Made by a program: the position numbers and the translations under genes. Below the pieces are notes generated by a model. It was not told the DNA's origin. It ran no database searches and was given only the letters and a program-made list of their open reading frames with translations. From Flavobacteriales bacterium (lineage in GTDB: Bacteria; Bacteroidota; Bacteroidia; Flavobacteriales_F; PHOS-HE28), in NCBI GenBank assembly GCA_017987115.1, contig JAGNUG010000007.1:1-61282 (forward strand): a stretch of 61,282 nt of DNA, read 5' to 3'. Positions 1 through 7,674 of this stretch are shown here, piece after piece (position 1 is the stretch's first letter; each line of letters opens with the position of its first letter).

Positions 1-73
1 GTATGATCCCAGGCACAACAAGTTGAGCTTGCGTCAACAGCGGCAAGAGCAAGAACAGAAGGATGGGGCGCAT
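1..73 (-). CDS. N-terminus of a secreted protein (cut by window edge)
   Basis: Only the first 24 codons lie in the window; the gene continues beyond base 1. The ATG at 73-71 opens a typical signal peptide (MRPILLFLLLPLLTQAQ): one Arg, a run of Leu, then a TQAQ signal peptidase I site. A CATCTTTG box ends 4 bases before the ATG, as at several other genes here. The protein is therefore probably exported, but nothing can be said about its function. It is divergent from rpsP. Confidence 0.6.
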   Translation of the reverse strand, partial: MRPILLFLLLPLLTQAQLVVPGII

Positions 74-77
74 GCTG

Positions 78-85
78 CAAAGATG
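78..85 (-). promoter_or_regulatory. -7 promoter box of the leftward secreted-protein gene
   Basis: CATCTTTG on the minus strand, one mismatch from the Bacteroidota -7 consensus TAnnTTTG. It ends 4 bases before the ATG at 73, so a transcript would have little or no leader. Confidence 0.4.
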
Positions 86-194
86 CAGTGTTCCCAGTGA
101 GGGAGATCCAGTCGACTTTCTCAGGATCAAGGGTGTATGTTTGCGTTGGTATTCGCGGATCGTAGCTTGAATTGAGAGGAGATCCGCAAGCACA

Positions 195-226
195 TTTGGT
201 GGTTTTACTTTAAAACCTCACTTTTG
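195..226 (+). promoter_or_regulatory. Promoter of rpsP (-33 TTTG / -7 CACTTTTG)
   Basis: TTTG at 195-198, a 20-base spacer, then CACTTTTG at 219-226. This fits the Bacteroidota TTTG-N(19-21)-TAnnTTTG promoter with one mismatch. It leaves a leader of about 35 bases before the rpsP start at 265. Confidence 0.55.
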
Positions 227-264
227 CACCCCCAATTCCGGGAAAACTAAAAACAACCAGCGAC

Positions 265-870
265 ATGCCAACTCGCATCCGCCTTCAGAGAAAGGGCAAA
301 AAAGGCCGGCCATATTACCACATGGTAATTGCCGATTCTCGTGCACCACGCGACGGGAAATACATTGAAAGGATCGGTGCCTACGATCCGAACATGAACC
401 CCGCTTTCGTGGAAGTGAACGTGGATAAAGCGATGGATTGGCTCCAGAAAGGTGCCCAACCTAGCGATACCTGCCGTGCTATCCTTAGCTACAGCGGTGT
501 TGTTTACAAGAATCACCTCGCCAATGGCGTTAAGAAGGGTGCATTTGACCAAGCTGAGGCTGATCGCCGTTTTGAGGCATGGTTGAGCGAGAAGAACTCC
601 AAGATCGACGGTAAGAAGAACAAGTTGGCGCAAAGCGCTGAGGCTGCTACGAAGGACCGCCTTGAAGCAGAGCGCAAGAAAGCCGCTGATATGGCCGCTG
701 CACACAGTGCCAAATTAGCTGCATTGAGCGCACCACCGGAGATCATACCGATGGAGCCTGCTGCTGACGCCGCTGAAGCAGCACCTGAAGCTGCTACCGA
801 AGAGACGCCAGTAGCAGAAGCACCTGCTGCTGATGCCCCGAAAGAGGGTGAGGCACCTGCTGCGGAGTAA
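265..870 (+). CDS. rpsP: 30S ribosomal protein S16 with long C-terminal extension
   Basis: Structural protein of the small ribosomal subunit that binds 16S rRNA during 30S assembly. Residues 1-85 form the S16 domain, recognisable from the basic start MPTRIRLQRKGKKGRPYY and the ERIGAYDPN turn. The protein is 201 residues, whereas a minimal S16 has about 80-90. Residues 86-140 are Lys/Ala-rich and probably helical; residues 145-201 are a low-complexity Ala/Glu/Pro tail. Extended S16 proteins are common in Bacteroidota. The ATG at 265 gives the canonical N-terminus. A terminator follows, then rimM, the usual neighbour of rpsP. trmD and rplS, next in the classic operon, are absent here. Confidence 0.96.
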   Translation: MPTRIRLQRKGKKGRPYYHMVIADSRAPRDGKYIERIGAYDPNMNPAFVEVNVDKAMDWLQKGAQPSDTCRAILSYSGVVYKNHLANGVKKGAFDQAEADRRFEAWLSEKNSKIDGKKNKLAQSAEAATKDRLEAERKKAADMAAAHSAKLAALSAPPEIIPMEPAADAAEAAPEAATEETPVAEAPAADAPKEGEAPAAE

Positions 871-893
871 GTTCATACGTCACAAACATCCAG

Positions 894-928
894 AACCCGC
901 GTTCCTTTGCTGGAGCGCGGGTTTTTTT
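894..928 (+). terminator. Rho-independent terminator after rpsP
   Basis: Arms 894-905 and 912-923 pair (AACCCGCG against CGCGGGTT, extended inward through one G-U pair) around a 6-base loop and run into seven Ts (922-928). It separates rpsP from rimM, so rimM may have its own promoter or depend on read-through. Confidence 0.85.
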
Positions 929-997
929 GTTCATAAAAGCTTCAGATCTTGAAGGTGAGCATTACCGGAAAACGGCCGTTGTAATTACTTTCACGCC

Positions 998-1522
998 ATG
1001 GACCTCGAAAGTCTACATCGTATTGGTAAGCTCGGTAAGCCTTGGGGATACAAAGGCGAACTGACCGTACACCTCGAGGATTGCGACCTGGATGATCTGG
1101 TACACGAAGGGGTCCTTTTCGTTGGTATCGAAGGGCAGAAGATACCCTTCTTCTTTTCGAAGCTCCATGACAAAGGCCGCGATACATTGGTGAAATTTGA
1201 AGATTTCGATGACCCGCAAACCGCCGGGGTCCTTGTAGGCAGAGACCTCTATGCTCCACCCGGTCTATTGGCCGACGGAAGCGATGAGTCCTGGGATCCT
1301 GAAGAGTTCATTGGCATGATCGTGCAGGACGAGGAACACGGTGATCTCGGCGAGGTGATCGGCATTGAAGGCACAGCCAAGAATCCGGTCCTTTCCATAT
1401 TGCGGGGCGAACAGGAAGTCATGGTGCCTCTGGTGGATGAATTGATCCTCGGTATCGACCCTGAGACCAATACACTGCTTGTAAGGACACCTGAGGGTTT
1501 GATCGATCTTTACCGGTCCTGA
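998..1522 (+). CDS. rimM: Ribosome maturation factor RimM
   Basis: Assembly factor that binds protein S19 in the 30S head and helps late 16S rRNA processing. The 174 residues match the usual length. The N-terminal RimM barrel spans about residues 1-88, with the signature HRIGKLGKPWGYKGELTV near the start. A PRC-barrel domain follows at about 95-170, containing DEEHGDLGEVIGI and ending in the family-typical motif around LVDELILGIDPE. Position after rpsP supports the call. The ATG at 998 gives the canonical start. Confidence 0.95.
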   Translation: MDLESLHRIGKLGKPWGYKGELTVHLEDCDLDDLVHEGVLFVGIEGQKIPFFFSKLHDKGRDTLVKFEDFDDPQTAGVLVGRDLYAPPGLLADGSDESWDPEEFIGMIVQDEEHGDLGEVIGIEGTAKNPVLSILRGEQEVMVPLVDELILGIDPETNTLLVRTPEGLIDLYRS

Positions 1523-1539
1523 TCCTACAGCATTAGTTC

Positions 1540-2250
1540 ATGGCGAAGCCTACGTTCCGAGCCAAACAATTCACCATTCAACAAGACCGCTGTGCGCAGA
1601 AAGTGAGTACGGATGGAGTCTTGTTCGGGTCGTGGATCGACTTCGGTGGAGCCAAGCAGATCCTGGATATCGGAACAGGAACTGGGCTATTGGCGTTGAT
1701 CGCTGCACAACGCAACGAAAACGCGCAGATCGATGCGGTGGAGATCGATCCGGAGGCAGCCGATCAAGCCCTTGAGAATGTTAAGGACTCTCGTTGGTTG
1801 GAGAGGGTAGCGGTCCATTGCAAGGATGTTCGCCTTTACGAACCTGATCAGCGGTATGACCTTATCATCTGCAACCCGCCATACTACGCGAATTACTTAT
1901 CATCACCGGATCCGCTCAATAACATAGCGAAACATAGTAATGAATTGCGATTTCCGGATCTTCTGGAAGCGGTTAACAGACTCTTGACCAAGGATGGAAG
2001 GTTCTGTGTGATCATTCCCATAAACCGTGAAAACGATCTACTAGCAGTAGCAACTCGTTATGGATTAGATCCTACACGACGAAGCACAGTTTCATACGTA
2101 CTCGCAGATCCACCGAAGCGGTTGATCTTGGAACTGGATCGATCAGGTAAGCCTTTGATGGAGGAACCGATCATCATACAGGCGTCCGGGCCTTTCGATT
2201 ATTCAGCGCAATACCGCGCAATGATCAGTGACCTGATGATCGGGTTCTAG
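1540..2250 (+). CDS. trmN6: tRNA1(Val) (adenine(37)-N6)-methyltransferase
   Basis: SAM-dependent N6-adenine methyltransferase of the YfiC/TrmN6 family, expected to modify A37 of tRNA1(Val). The N-terminal FRAKQFTIQQDRCAQKVSTDG is typical of the family. Motif I (LDIGTGTGLLALIAAQR) lies at about residues 42-58, and the catalytic NPPYY at 112-116. The 236-residue length is normal. It starts 17 bases after rimM on the same strand, probably in one transcript. Related N6-adenine methyltransferases share the NPPY motif, so the exact tRNA target is inferred from the family. Confidence 0.88.
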   Translation: MAKPTFRAKQFTIQQDRCAQKVSTDGVLFGSWIDFGGAKQILDIGTGTGLLALIAAQRNENAQIDAVEIDPEAADQALENVKDSRWLERVAVHCKDVRLYEPDQRYDLIICNPPYYANYLSSPDPLNNIAKHSNELRFPDLLEAVNRLLTKDGRFCVIIPINRENDLLAVATRYGLDPTRRSTVSYVLADPPKRLILELDRSGKPLMEEPIIIQASGPFDYSAQYRAMISDLMIGF

Positions 2251-2252
2251 GA

Positions 2253-2275
2253 GCACTTTGATGAAGCTAAAGTGC
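2253..2275. terminator. Hairpin between convergent genes
   Basis: A perfect 7-bp stem (GCACTTT at 2253-2259, AAAGTGC at 2269-2275) with a 9-base loop sits exactly between the trmN6 stop and the stop of the opposing gene. There is no T-run on either strand, so it is at best a weak bidirectional terminator. Confidence 0.4.
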
Positions 2276-2278
2276 GTA

Positions 2279-3625
2279 TCACTTTATCTCCACCTCCTTG
2301 AACACCACTCCCAACATCTCCAATTCTTCCAAAATTGGCCCGTAGATGGAAGGAGTAAGGGGCAACAATACTCCGCGTTCCTTGATCGTGCCGTTCAAGA
2401 TCATTTTTGCCGCTATGGCCACAGGCAATCCAACGGTCTTGGCCATGGCCGTGTAACGGTCATCCAAACCTTCAACGGTCAGGTTGGCTTGGATCTCATG
2501 CTGTTTCCCGTTCAATTCATACACGAAACGGTGCCACATGACAACCAGGTCCTTGTCTGTTGGTAACAATTCCCATTTCCGTTCCAACAGGGTTTGTAGC
2601 GTAGCAGCAGGTGAAAGGCCGGTTACACCAACAGCGGTTTTGCCAAAGAGGCCCAGCCAGTCCAGTTTGGCCATCACTTCACCTTTCGAATTCAAATTAA
2701 GTTGGTGAGCCAGATTCGCACGTGTATCCAATTCCATGTTTGCCGGTAGGAAAGCGTCCAGGTAATTGCTCCAAGTAGCTTCGGGTCCAAGCTCCATTTT
2801 GAAACTGTCGTCCGTACATCCCAATTGCACGAATACATCCCAAGCAGCGCAATACCCGGCCTTACGTAAGGTGCCACGGAACAATGTGGGTACGTTCTCC
2901 AGCCGGTACAGTGCACGGTACTTCAGTGAGTCGCGGTTGGCGTAAGCATCAAAGGAACCGTAGCCTGGAACTTCCACTTTTTGTGTACGCTGAAAGAGCT
3001 TGTGATAGGGCACGTATTTGGTACAACCGTTCCGGATGTACATGGCCGCACCCCCTTGCCCCGCCAGCACGACGTTACGCGGGTTCCAACTGAATTTGTA
3101 ATTCCATGGATTGGTATCACTTTCCGGTGCTACCAAACCGCCGGTGTGGCTTTCGAACGCCTCTATTCGACCACCTTTGTCGCGGATCCGATCCAAGATC
3201 CGCATCGCACTCATATGGTCGATCCCAGGATCCAACCCAAGCTCGTTCATTACTACGATGCCCGCTTTCTTGATCTCAGCGTCCAATGCCCACATCGCAT
3301 CCGGGACATAACTTGGGGTGATCACATGCTTCCCAAGTTTGATGCAATCCTTTACCACGTCCATGTGCAGGAAGGCTGGCAACATGCTGATCACCAGGTC
3401 GTGCTTAGCTATCAATGCACCGCGGGCCTTCGCATCCGTCGCGTCCAACGTTACCCCTTTGGCTACGGATGCACCTTCAGCGACCATGGCTGCGGCATGC
3501 GTTGCATCCTTATCGCCAACGGTTATGCGCCATTGCTGTGAGTTTGCCTCACGGGTCAAGTATTGGATCAGCGATGAGGCCGATCTACCGGCGCCAAGGA
3601 TAAGAATACGCTTCATGATTTTCAA
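2279..3625 (-). CDS. Saccharopine dehydrogenase family protein (LYS9-like)
   Basis: NAD(P)-dependent oxidoreductase of the saccharopine dehydrogenase (glutamate-forming) type, acting on lysine/2-aminoadipate semialdehyde chemistry. The Rossmann motif ILILGAGRSASSLI lies at residues 7-20. Later segments such as MNELGLDPGIDHMSAMRI and ESHTGGLVAPE are hallmarks of the C-terminal catalytic domain. The length of 448 residues fits the stand-alone enzyme. The ATG at 3625 (MKIMKR) or at 3616 could start it. No other lysine-pathway gene is adjacent; dapD is 22 kb away. A role in lysine catabolism is inferred. Confidence 0.85.
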   Translation of the reverse strand: MKIMKRILILGAGRSASSLIQYLTREANSQQWRITVGDKDATHAAAMVAEGASVAKGVTLDATDAKARGALIAKHDLVISMLPAFLHMDVVKDCIKLGKHVITPSYVPDAMWALDAEIKKAGIVVMNELGLDPGIDHMSAMRILDRIRDKGGRIEAFESHTGGLVAPESDTNPWNYKFSWNPRNVVLAGQGGAAMYIRNGCTKYVPYHKLFQRTQKVEVPGYGSFDAYANRDSLKYRALYRLENVPTLFRGTLRKAGYCAAWDVFVQLGCTDDSFKMELGPEATWSNYLDAFLPANMELDTRANLAHQLNLNSKGEVMAKLDWLGLFGKTAVGVTGLSPAATLQTLLERKWELLPTDKDLVVMWHRFVYELNGKQHEIQANLTVEGLDDRYTAMAKTVGLPVAIAAKMILNGTIKERGVLLPLTPSIYGPILEELEMLGVVFKEVEIK

Positions 3626-3634
3626 TTGCGGCTG

Positions 3635-3642
3635 CGAAGATG
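3635..3642 (-). promoter_or_regulatory. -7 box of the saccharopine dehydrogenase gene
   Basis: CATCTTCG on the minus strand, a variant of TAnnTTTG ending 9 bases before the ATG at 3625. Confidence 0.35.
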
Positions 3643-3656
3643 AGGCTCGGCCTCTG

Positions 3657-3680
3657 GAATGAAGAATGAAGAATGAAGAA
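3657..3680. repeat. Heptanucleotide tandem repeat (GAATGAA x3)
   Basis: Three perfect copies of GAATGAA at 3657-3677 plus a partial fourth, followed by AT-rich sequence (GAATTTTCAATTTTTAATG). It lies in the spacer between two divergent genes. A second heptamer array with a different unit is at 30526-30560. Confidence 0.8.
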
Positions 3681-3775
3681 TTTTCAATTTTTAATGTGCG
3701 ACACTTTTGCGCTGACTATGAATATGGATCATTCTGAACCCGTGAAGTCCTTCGCTTTTTGGTTTGGCACAGCCC

Positions 3776-3805
3776 TTGCCTACGTACCGTCGAAAGCTAA
3801 CTTCG
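3776..3805 (+). promoter_or_regulatory. Promoter of the DUF4476/CsgG cluster
   Basis: TTG at 3776-3778, a 19-base spacer and TAACTTCG at 3798-3805 (TAnnTTYG variant), with the ATG of the first cluster gene 19 bases further on. It is the only promoter-like sequence seen before the first three genes of the cluster. Confidence 0.5.
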
Positions 3806-3824
3806 CAACCCAATAAAATTCATC

Positions 3825-4823
3825 ATGATCAGATCTGCCACTCTCTTCCTCACGGCGCTGCTAACATTAAGTTGCTATGCCCAAACAACCGATCTTGTTT
3901 TCTTTACCGATGATGGTACCAAGTTCACGTTGGTCCTTGATGGTGATATGAAGAATGCCCAGCCTGCCTCCCGCGTGGTTGCAACCGGAATTCGTACGGA
4001 AACACCTGTGATAATGATCAATTTCGAGGATGCGGCCCAACCCGCGTTCAAGAAATCAGGCTACTTCACACTTGGAAAGGAGTACACCTTGATGATAACG
4101 TTCAACAAGAAAGGCGAACGTGTGTTACGTATGACAGGAGAGGCGGCGCTAGGCACGGCTGCTAAACTTCCATCCCCTGATCCATCGAACTTTGTTGAGG
4201 ATCGACCGAACGCTGTGGTTGACGAAGGACGTACGATCGAGAACGGTTCGCAACAGATCACCACAACGGTGATCGAAGGATCGAGTAGTGATGGTACCGG
4301 AGAAAACGTGCGGATCGATATGGGTGTGAATGGTATCGACTTCAACATGAACGTGGGTGTTACCGAAGGCAATGGGTCATCCACTACCACGCAGACCACC
4401 ACGATGACCACCACCACCACCACGGTTACGAACAGCAATACAGCTACCCCAGCTTACCCAGCGGAACCTGTTTCACCTGTACCTGAGCCGCCGATCTACC
4501 ACATGCCGGGTTATACCGGTCCTATTGGCTGCGGTTGGCCCATGTCGCCGGCTGAATATTCTGATGCCAAGAAGAGCATTGAAAGCAAGAGCTTTGAAGA
4601 CACTAAGATGACCACGGCCAAGCAAGTAGGAAGAGATCGCTGTTTCACATCAGAACAGGTGAAAGGCATCATGAATACCTTTAGTTTTGAGGATACAAAG
4701 CTTGAGTTTGCCAAGTATGCCTACGAACGGACATACGATATTGGTAATTACTACAAACTCAACGATGCCTTTTCTTTCGAGAGCTCTATTGAGGAGCTGA
4801 ACGAATACACACAAGGGCGCTGA
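3825..4823 (+). CDS. Secreted DUF4476 domain protein
   Basis: Probable exported protein of unknown function. Residues 1-19 (MIRSATLFLTALLTLSCYAQ) form a signal peptide ending at CYAQ. Residues 20-120 resemble the beta-rich N-terminal part of such proteins. A Thr-rich low-complexity stretch occupies about 186-205. Residues 245-332 look like a DUF4476 domain: repeated SFEDTK segments spaced through an all-alpha region. DUF4476 is found mainly in Bacteroidota and has no known role. The stop is 8 bases before the next gene, a CsgG-type lipoprotein, so the four genes to 8268 probably act together in the envelope. Confidence 0.8.
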   Translation: MIRSATLFLTALLTLSCYAQTTDLVFFTDDGTKFTLVLDGDMKNAQPASRVVATGIRTETPVIMINFEDAAQPAFKKSGYFTLGKEYTLMITFNKKGERVLRMTGEAALGTAAKLPSPDPSNFVEDRPNAVVDEGRTIENGSQQITTTVIEGSSSDGTGENVRIDMGVNGIDFNMNVGVTEGNGSSTTTQTTTMTTTTTTVTNSNTATPAYPAEPVSPVPEPPIYHMPGYTGPIGCGWPMSPAEYSDAKKSIESKSFEDTKMTTAKQVGRDRCFTSEQVKGIMNTFSFEDTKLEFAKYAYERTYDIGNYYKLNDAFSFESSIEELNEYTQGR

Positions 4824-4830
4824 TCGGCTT

Positions 4831-6207
4831 ATGTCACTGTTGAAGTACATATCAACTGCATTGATCATTTCGCTACTCTCGGCAGGATGCAGCGGCTCCA
4901 AGTCGTTCGCAAAGAAGGCGGGCAAGTTGGATGAAGCCGGTATGTATGCCGAAGCCGCGGATATGTACCTCCAAGCGGTGCAGCGGAACGGCAAGAACGT
5001 TGATGCCAAGATCGGATTGAAACAGACCGGACAAAAGCTTTTGGAAGACAAGCTGAGCACATTCTTCAAGACTATGGCTGTGAGTGATGCGAAGGGTCAA
5101 GCTGTCAGTGCGTATTTGGAAGCGAAGTCCTATCAAGAACGCGTTGAGCGTCTTGGAGTAATGCTTGAAATTCCTGATCATTATAAGTCTGATTTTGAGA
5201 AAGTTAAAGGTGAATATTTAGTTGAGCTTTATAATGAGGGGCAAGCGCTTCTGGAGATCCAGGATTTTCCATCAGCGGAGCGCAAATTCAGCGAGATAGC
5301 GAAGCTCGAACCCGGATATAAGGATGCTAGTAGCTTGCAAGCTGTCGCTTATTTGGAACCACTTTATCGGGCTGCAAAAGTTGATCTTGACGCTGAGCAT
5401 TATCGTAAAGCATATGATGCGCTGAACAAAGTGGTTGCAAAGGACCCCAATTTCAAGGATGCTTCTCTGCTTCGGCAGGAATGCTTGTCCAAAGGCCAGT
5501 ATTCGATTGCCGTGCTTCCTTTTAAAAGGAGCAAGGTGAATGGCACGGCCACTGCTAAAGTGCAAGCTTATGCCATGACAGCGTTGACGGAGGCAAAAGA
5601 CCCGTTCCTGAAGATCGTTGACCGGGAGAACATGGAACGGATCCTCGAAGAACAAAGGCTTGGCCTTAGCGGTGTTGTGGATGAACAGACTGCTGTGCGC
5701 GTAGGTAACCTTATGGGTGCCAAAGCAGTGTTGATGGGTGAAATTGTGGATTACCGCGAGGAGACCGGTAAAACGCGTTCCAGCACAAAGGATGGCTACG
5801 CATCGTATCAAGTAACGCGGGTCAATGCCGAAGGGCAGAAGTACGTGGAGACGAAGTACAAGCCCGTGAATTACACGGAGTATCTGCAAACCAACAAAGT
5901 GGTCCTATCATTTTCGTACCGACTGGTCTCGTTGGAGACCGGTGAGATCCTCGTGAGCAAGATCGTGGACCGTACTGCCAATGATGATCTCTATTACGCC
6001 ACGTACGATGGCGATAAGAATACCCTTTTTCCTAAGGCGAATGGTAATGTGGATCTTGGTAATAGCGCACGGAATCAGTTGCGCTCACTGCTTTCTGCAA
6101 AGCGGGATATCATTCCGGTCTCTACCCTAAGCACGAATGCCATCCGCGAAGCGACCAATGCCATGGCCAGCACTGTGATCCAGGATCTGAACAGCAAATT
6201 GCCCTGA
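4831..6207 (+). CDS. Outer-membrane lipoprotein with TPR-like and CsgG domains
   Basis: Probable CsgG-family lipoprotein. The lipobox LSAGC places the lipidated Cys at residue 20. Residues 25-220 contain TPR-like helices (AGMYAEAADMYLQAVQRNGK, LNKVVAKDPNFKDASLL). The CsgG-like domain begins near residue 225 with YSIAVLPFKRSK and continues through FLKIVDRENMERILEEQ and GNLMGAKAVLMGEIVDY, the usual CsgG landmarks. CsgG itself forms the curli secretion pore, but many homologues have other envelope roles. No CsgA, CsgE or CsgF homologue is visible. The next gene overlaps the end of this one if it starts at the CTG proposed below. Confidence 0.85.
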   Translation: MSLLKYISTALIISLLSAGCSGSKSFAKKAGKLDEAGMYAEAADMYLQAVQRNGKNVDAKIGLKQTGQKLLEDKLSTFFKTMAVSDAKGQAVSAYLEAKSYQERVERLGVMLEIPDHYKSDFEKVKGEYLVELYNEGQALLEIQDFPSAERKFSEIAKLEPGYKDASSLQAVAYLEPLYRAAKVDLDAEHYRKAYDALNKVVAKDPNFKDASLLRQECLSKGQYSIAVLPFKRSKVNGTATAKVQAYAMTALTEAKDPFLKIVDRENMERILEEQRLGLSGVVDEQTAVRVGNLMGAKAVLMGEIVDYREETGKTRSSTKDGYASYQVTRVNAEGQKYVETKYKPVNYTEYLQTNKVVLSFSYRLVSLETGEILVSKIVDRTANDDLYYATYDGDKNTLFPKANGNVDLGNSARNQLRSLLSAKRDIIPVSTLSTNAIREATNAMASTVIQDLNSKLP

Positions 6208-7577
6208 AAAAGCTGTTTCCCATAGTGTTGGTGTTGGTTTGGGCGTGCAAAAGCAAACAGCCCATAGCACAAACTCCTTTGCCAACAGAGGCTCCACGAC
6301 CATCTTGGGTCAGTGCGCGTCCAGTGACCTCGGGCTATTACGTCGGTATCGGATTGGCGAACAAGAACAGACCCGATATCCAGGAAGCAGCCAAGAAGAA
6401 CGCACTTAACGACCTGGCAAGCGAGATCAGTGTAACGGTTGAGGGTAACAGTTTGCTTTATACCTTGGATCGTAGGACCACATTCGATGAATCCTTCACG
6501 AGTACTATAAAAACCAGTTCTGCTGAATTGTTGGAAGGGTTTGAACTGGTGGATACCTATGAGAACGACACGGAATACTGGAACTATTACCGGCTTTCCA
6601 AATCGGAACACGCACGTATCAAGGCTGAGCGTAAGGCAAATGCGATCGGTATCGCCACAGACCTGCGTTCGAGAGCAAAGGCCAGTTTGGCGGCAGGTGA
6701 TCTGAAAGGCGCGTTCGATCAGGACCTGCGTGCATTGATCGCTATGAAGGCTTACTGGGGAGAGAATGATGTCATCGAGCTGAATGGAGAACAGGTTCCG
6801 TTAGTGAATGCTTTGTACAGCGACTTGCAATTACTGACCAGTGGCGTCGTCTTTAGCATATTGCCGGAACGATGCGTTCTTGATTATGCAAACAGCTTCA
6901 AACGGGAAGTATTGATCAAAGCGCGCTATACCGGCGGATCATCGTTGGTGCAATTGCCCCTTGTCGTTAGTTATCCTGGTATCAGCGGAAAAGTCACTGA
7001 GCTGAAGAATACGGATACGGATGGGAACCTGCGTACAACGGTCCAACGCGTAGCTAATGACCAGAACAAAGCACCAGAGGTTACCGTCCGGTTGAACATG
7101 GATGAACTCATTCACACCGAAACCGACCAAGAACTGGCAAAAGCGCTGGGCGCTAGCCTTACACTGCCGGAGAAACGGGCTGCGATCGATCGGGTAATGC
7201 CCAAAGTGTTCATGCGTGCCTTGGAATCGAACCTTGGTAAACCCGTTGGTGATGCAGGTGCGGCTAATGCGATGAGGCAGGAACTCACCAGCAACGGCTT
7301 CCGTTTTGTGGATCGGGAGGCGGATAGTGAAATGTTGCTGGAACTTACTTCAACAACACGCCAAGGTGGAGAAAGCAACGGTTTCTTTGTCGCCTACTTG
7401 GACCTCTCGTACACTATTCGAGATCGGCGGACCAAGGATGTGATCCACGAGGGTGGGGAACAGGGCGTGAAAGGTGTTCAGCTCAATTTCGAAAAAGCGG
7501 GGCTGGAAGCGTACAAGAAAGCAATATCCGACCTTAAGAAAGAACTCGTACCGGGCATTATGAATGCCTTTAACTAA
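6204..7577 (+). CDS. LPP20-family lipoprotein, non-AUG start
   Basis: Envelope lipoprotein with an LPP20-like domain: the segment PSWVSARPVTSGYYVGIGLA followed by an Ala-rich helix (EAAKKNALNDLASEISVTVE) is typical of the family. The rest (about residues 160-457) is not recognised. No ATG precedes the signal peptide. Reading back from GTG at 6225 gives the codons CTG AAA AAG CTG TTT CCC ATA in frame, so a CTG at 6204 yields a full lipoprotein signal (KKLFPIVLVLVWAC, Cys 15) that overlaps the previous stop. ATT at 6198 is another option; GTG at 6225 would leave only a short, uncharged leader. Function is unknown; it probably acts with the CsgG protein. Confidence 0.75.
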   Translation: MKKLFPIVLVLVWACKSKQPIAQTPLPTEAPRPSWVSARPVTSGYYVGIGLANKNRPDIQEAAKKNALNDLASEISVTVEGNSLLYTLDRRTTFDESFTSTIKTSSAELLEGFELVDTYENDTEYWNYYRLSKSEHARIKAERKANAIGIATDLRSRAKASLAAGDLKGAFDQDLRALIAMKAYWGENDVIELNGEQVPLVNALYSDLQLLTSGVVFSILPERCVLDYANSFKREVLIKARYTGGSSLVQLPLVVSYPGISGKVTELKNTDTDGNLRTTVQRVANDQNKAPEVTVRLNMDELIHTETDQELAKALGASLTLPEKRAAIDRVMPKVFMRALESNLGKPVGDAGAANAMRQELTSNGFRFVDREADSEMLLELTSTTRQGGESNGFFVAYLDLSYTIRDRRTKDVIHEGGEQGVKGVQLNFEKAGLEAYKKAISDLKKELVPGIMNAFN

Positions 7578-7674
7578 AGGCTTTCAGTAGTTTGGCACGC
7601 AATTGGTCCAAGACATGACAACAGTAACAATGGATCTCGACCTTTGCCGGGATCAGCGCCTAAAACAAACCATC

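Noticed and set aside
2981-3541. Plus-strand ORF of 186 codons
   Set aside because: Entirely inside the saccharopine dehydrogenase-like gene on the other strand and without family motifs.
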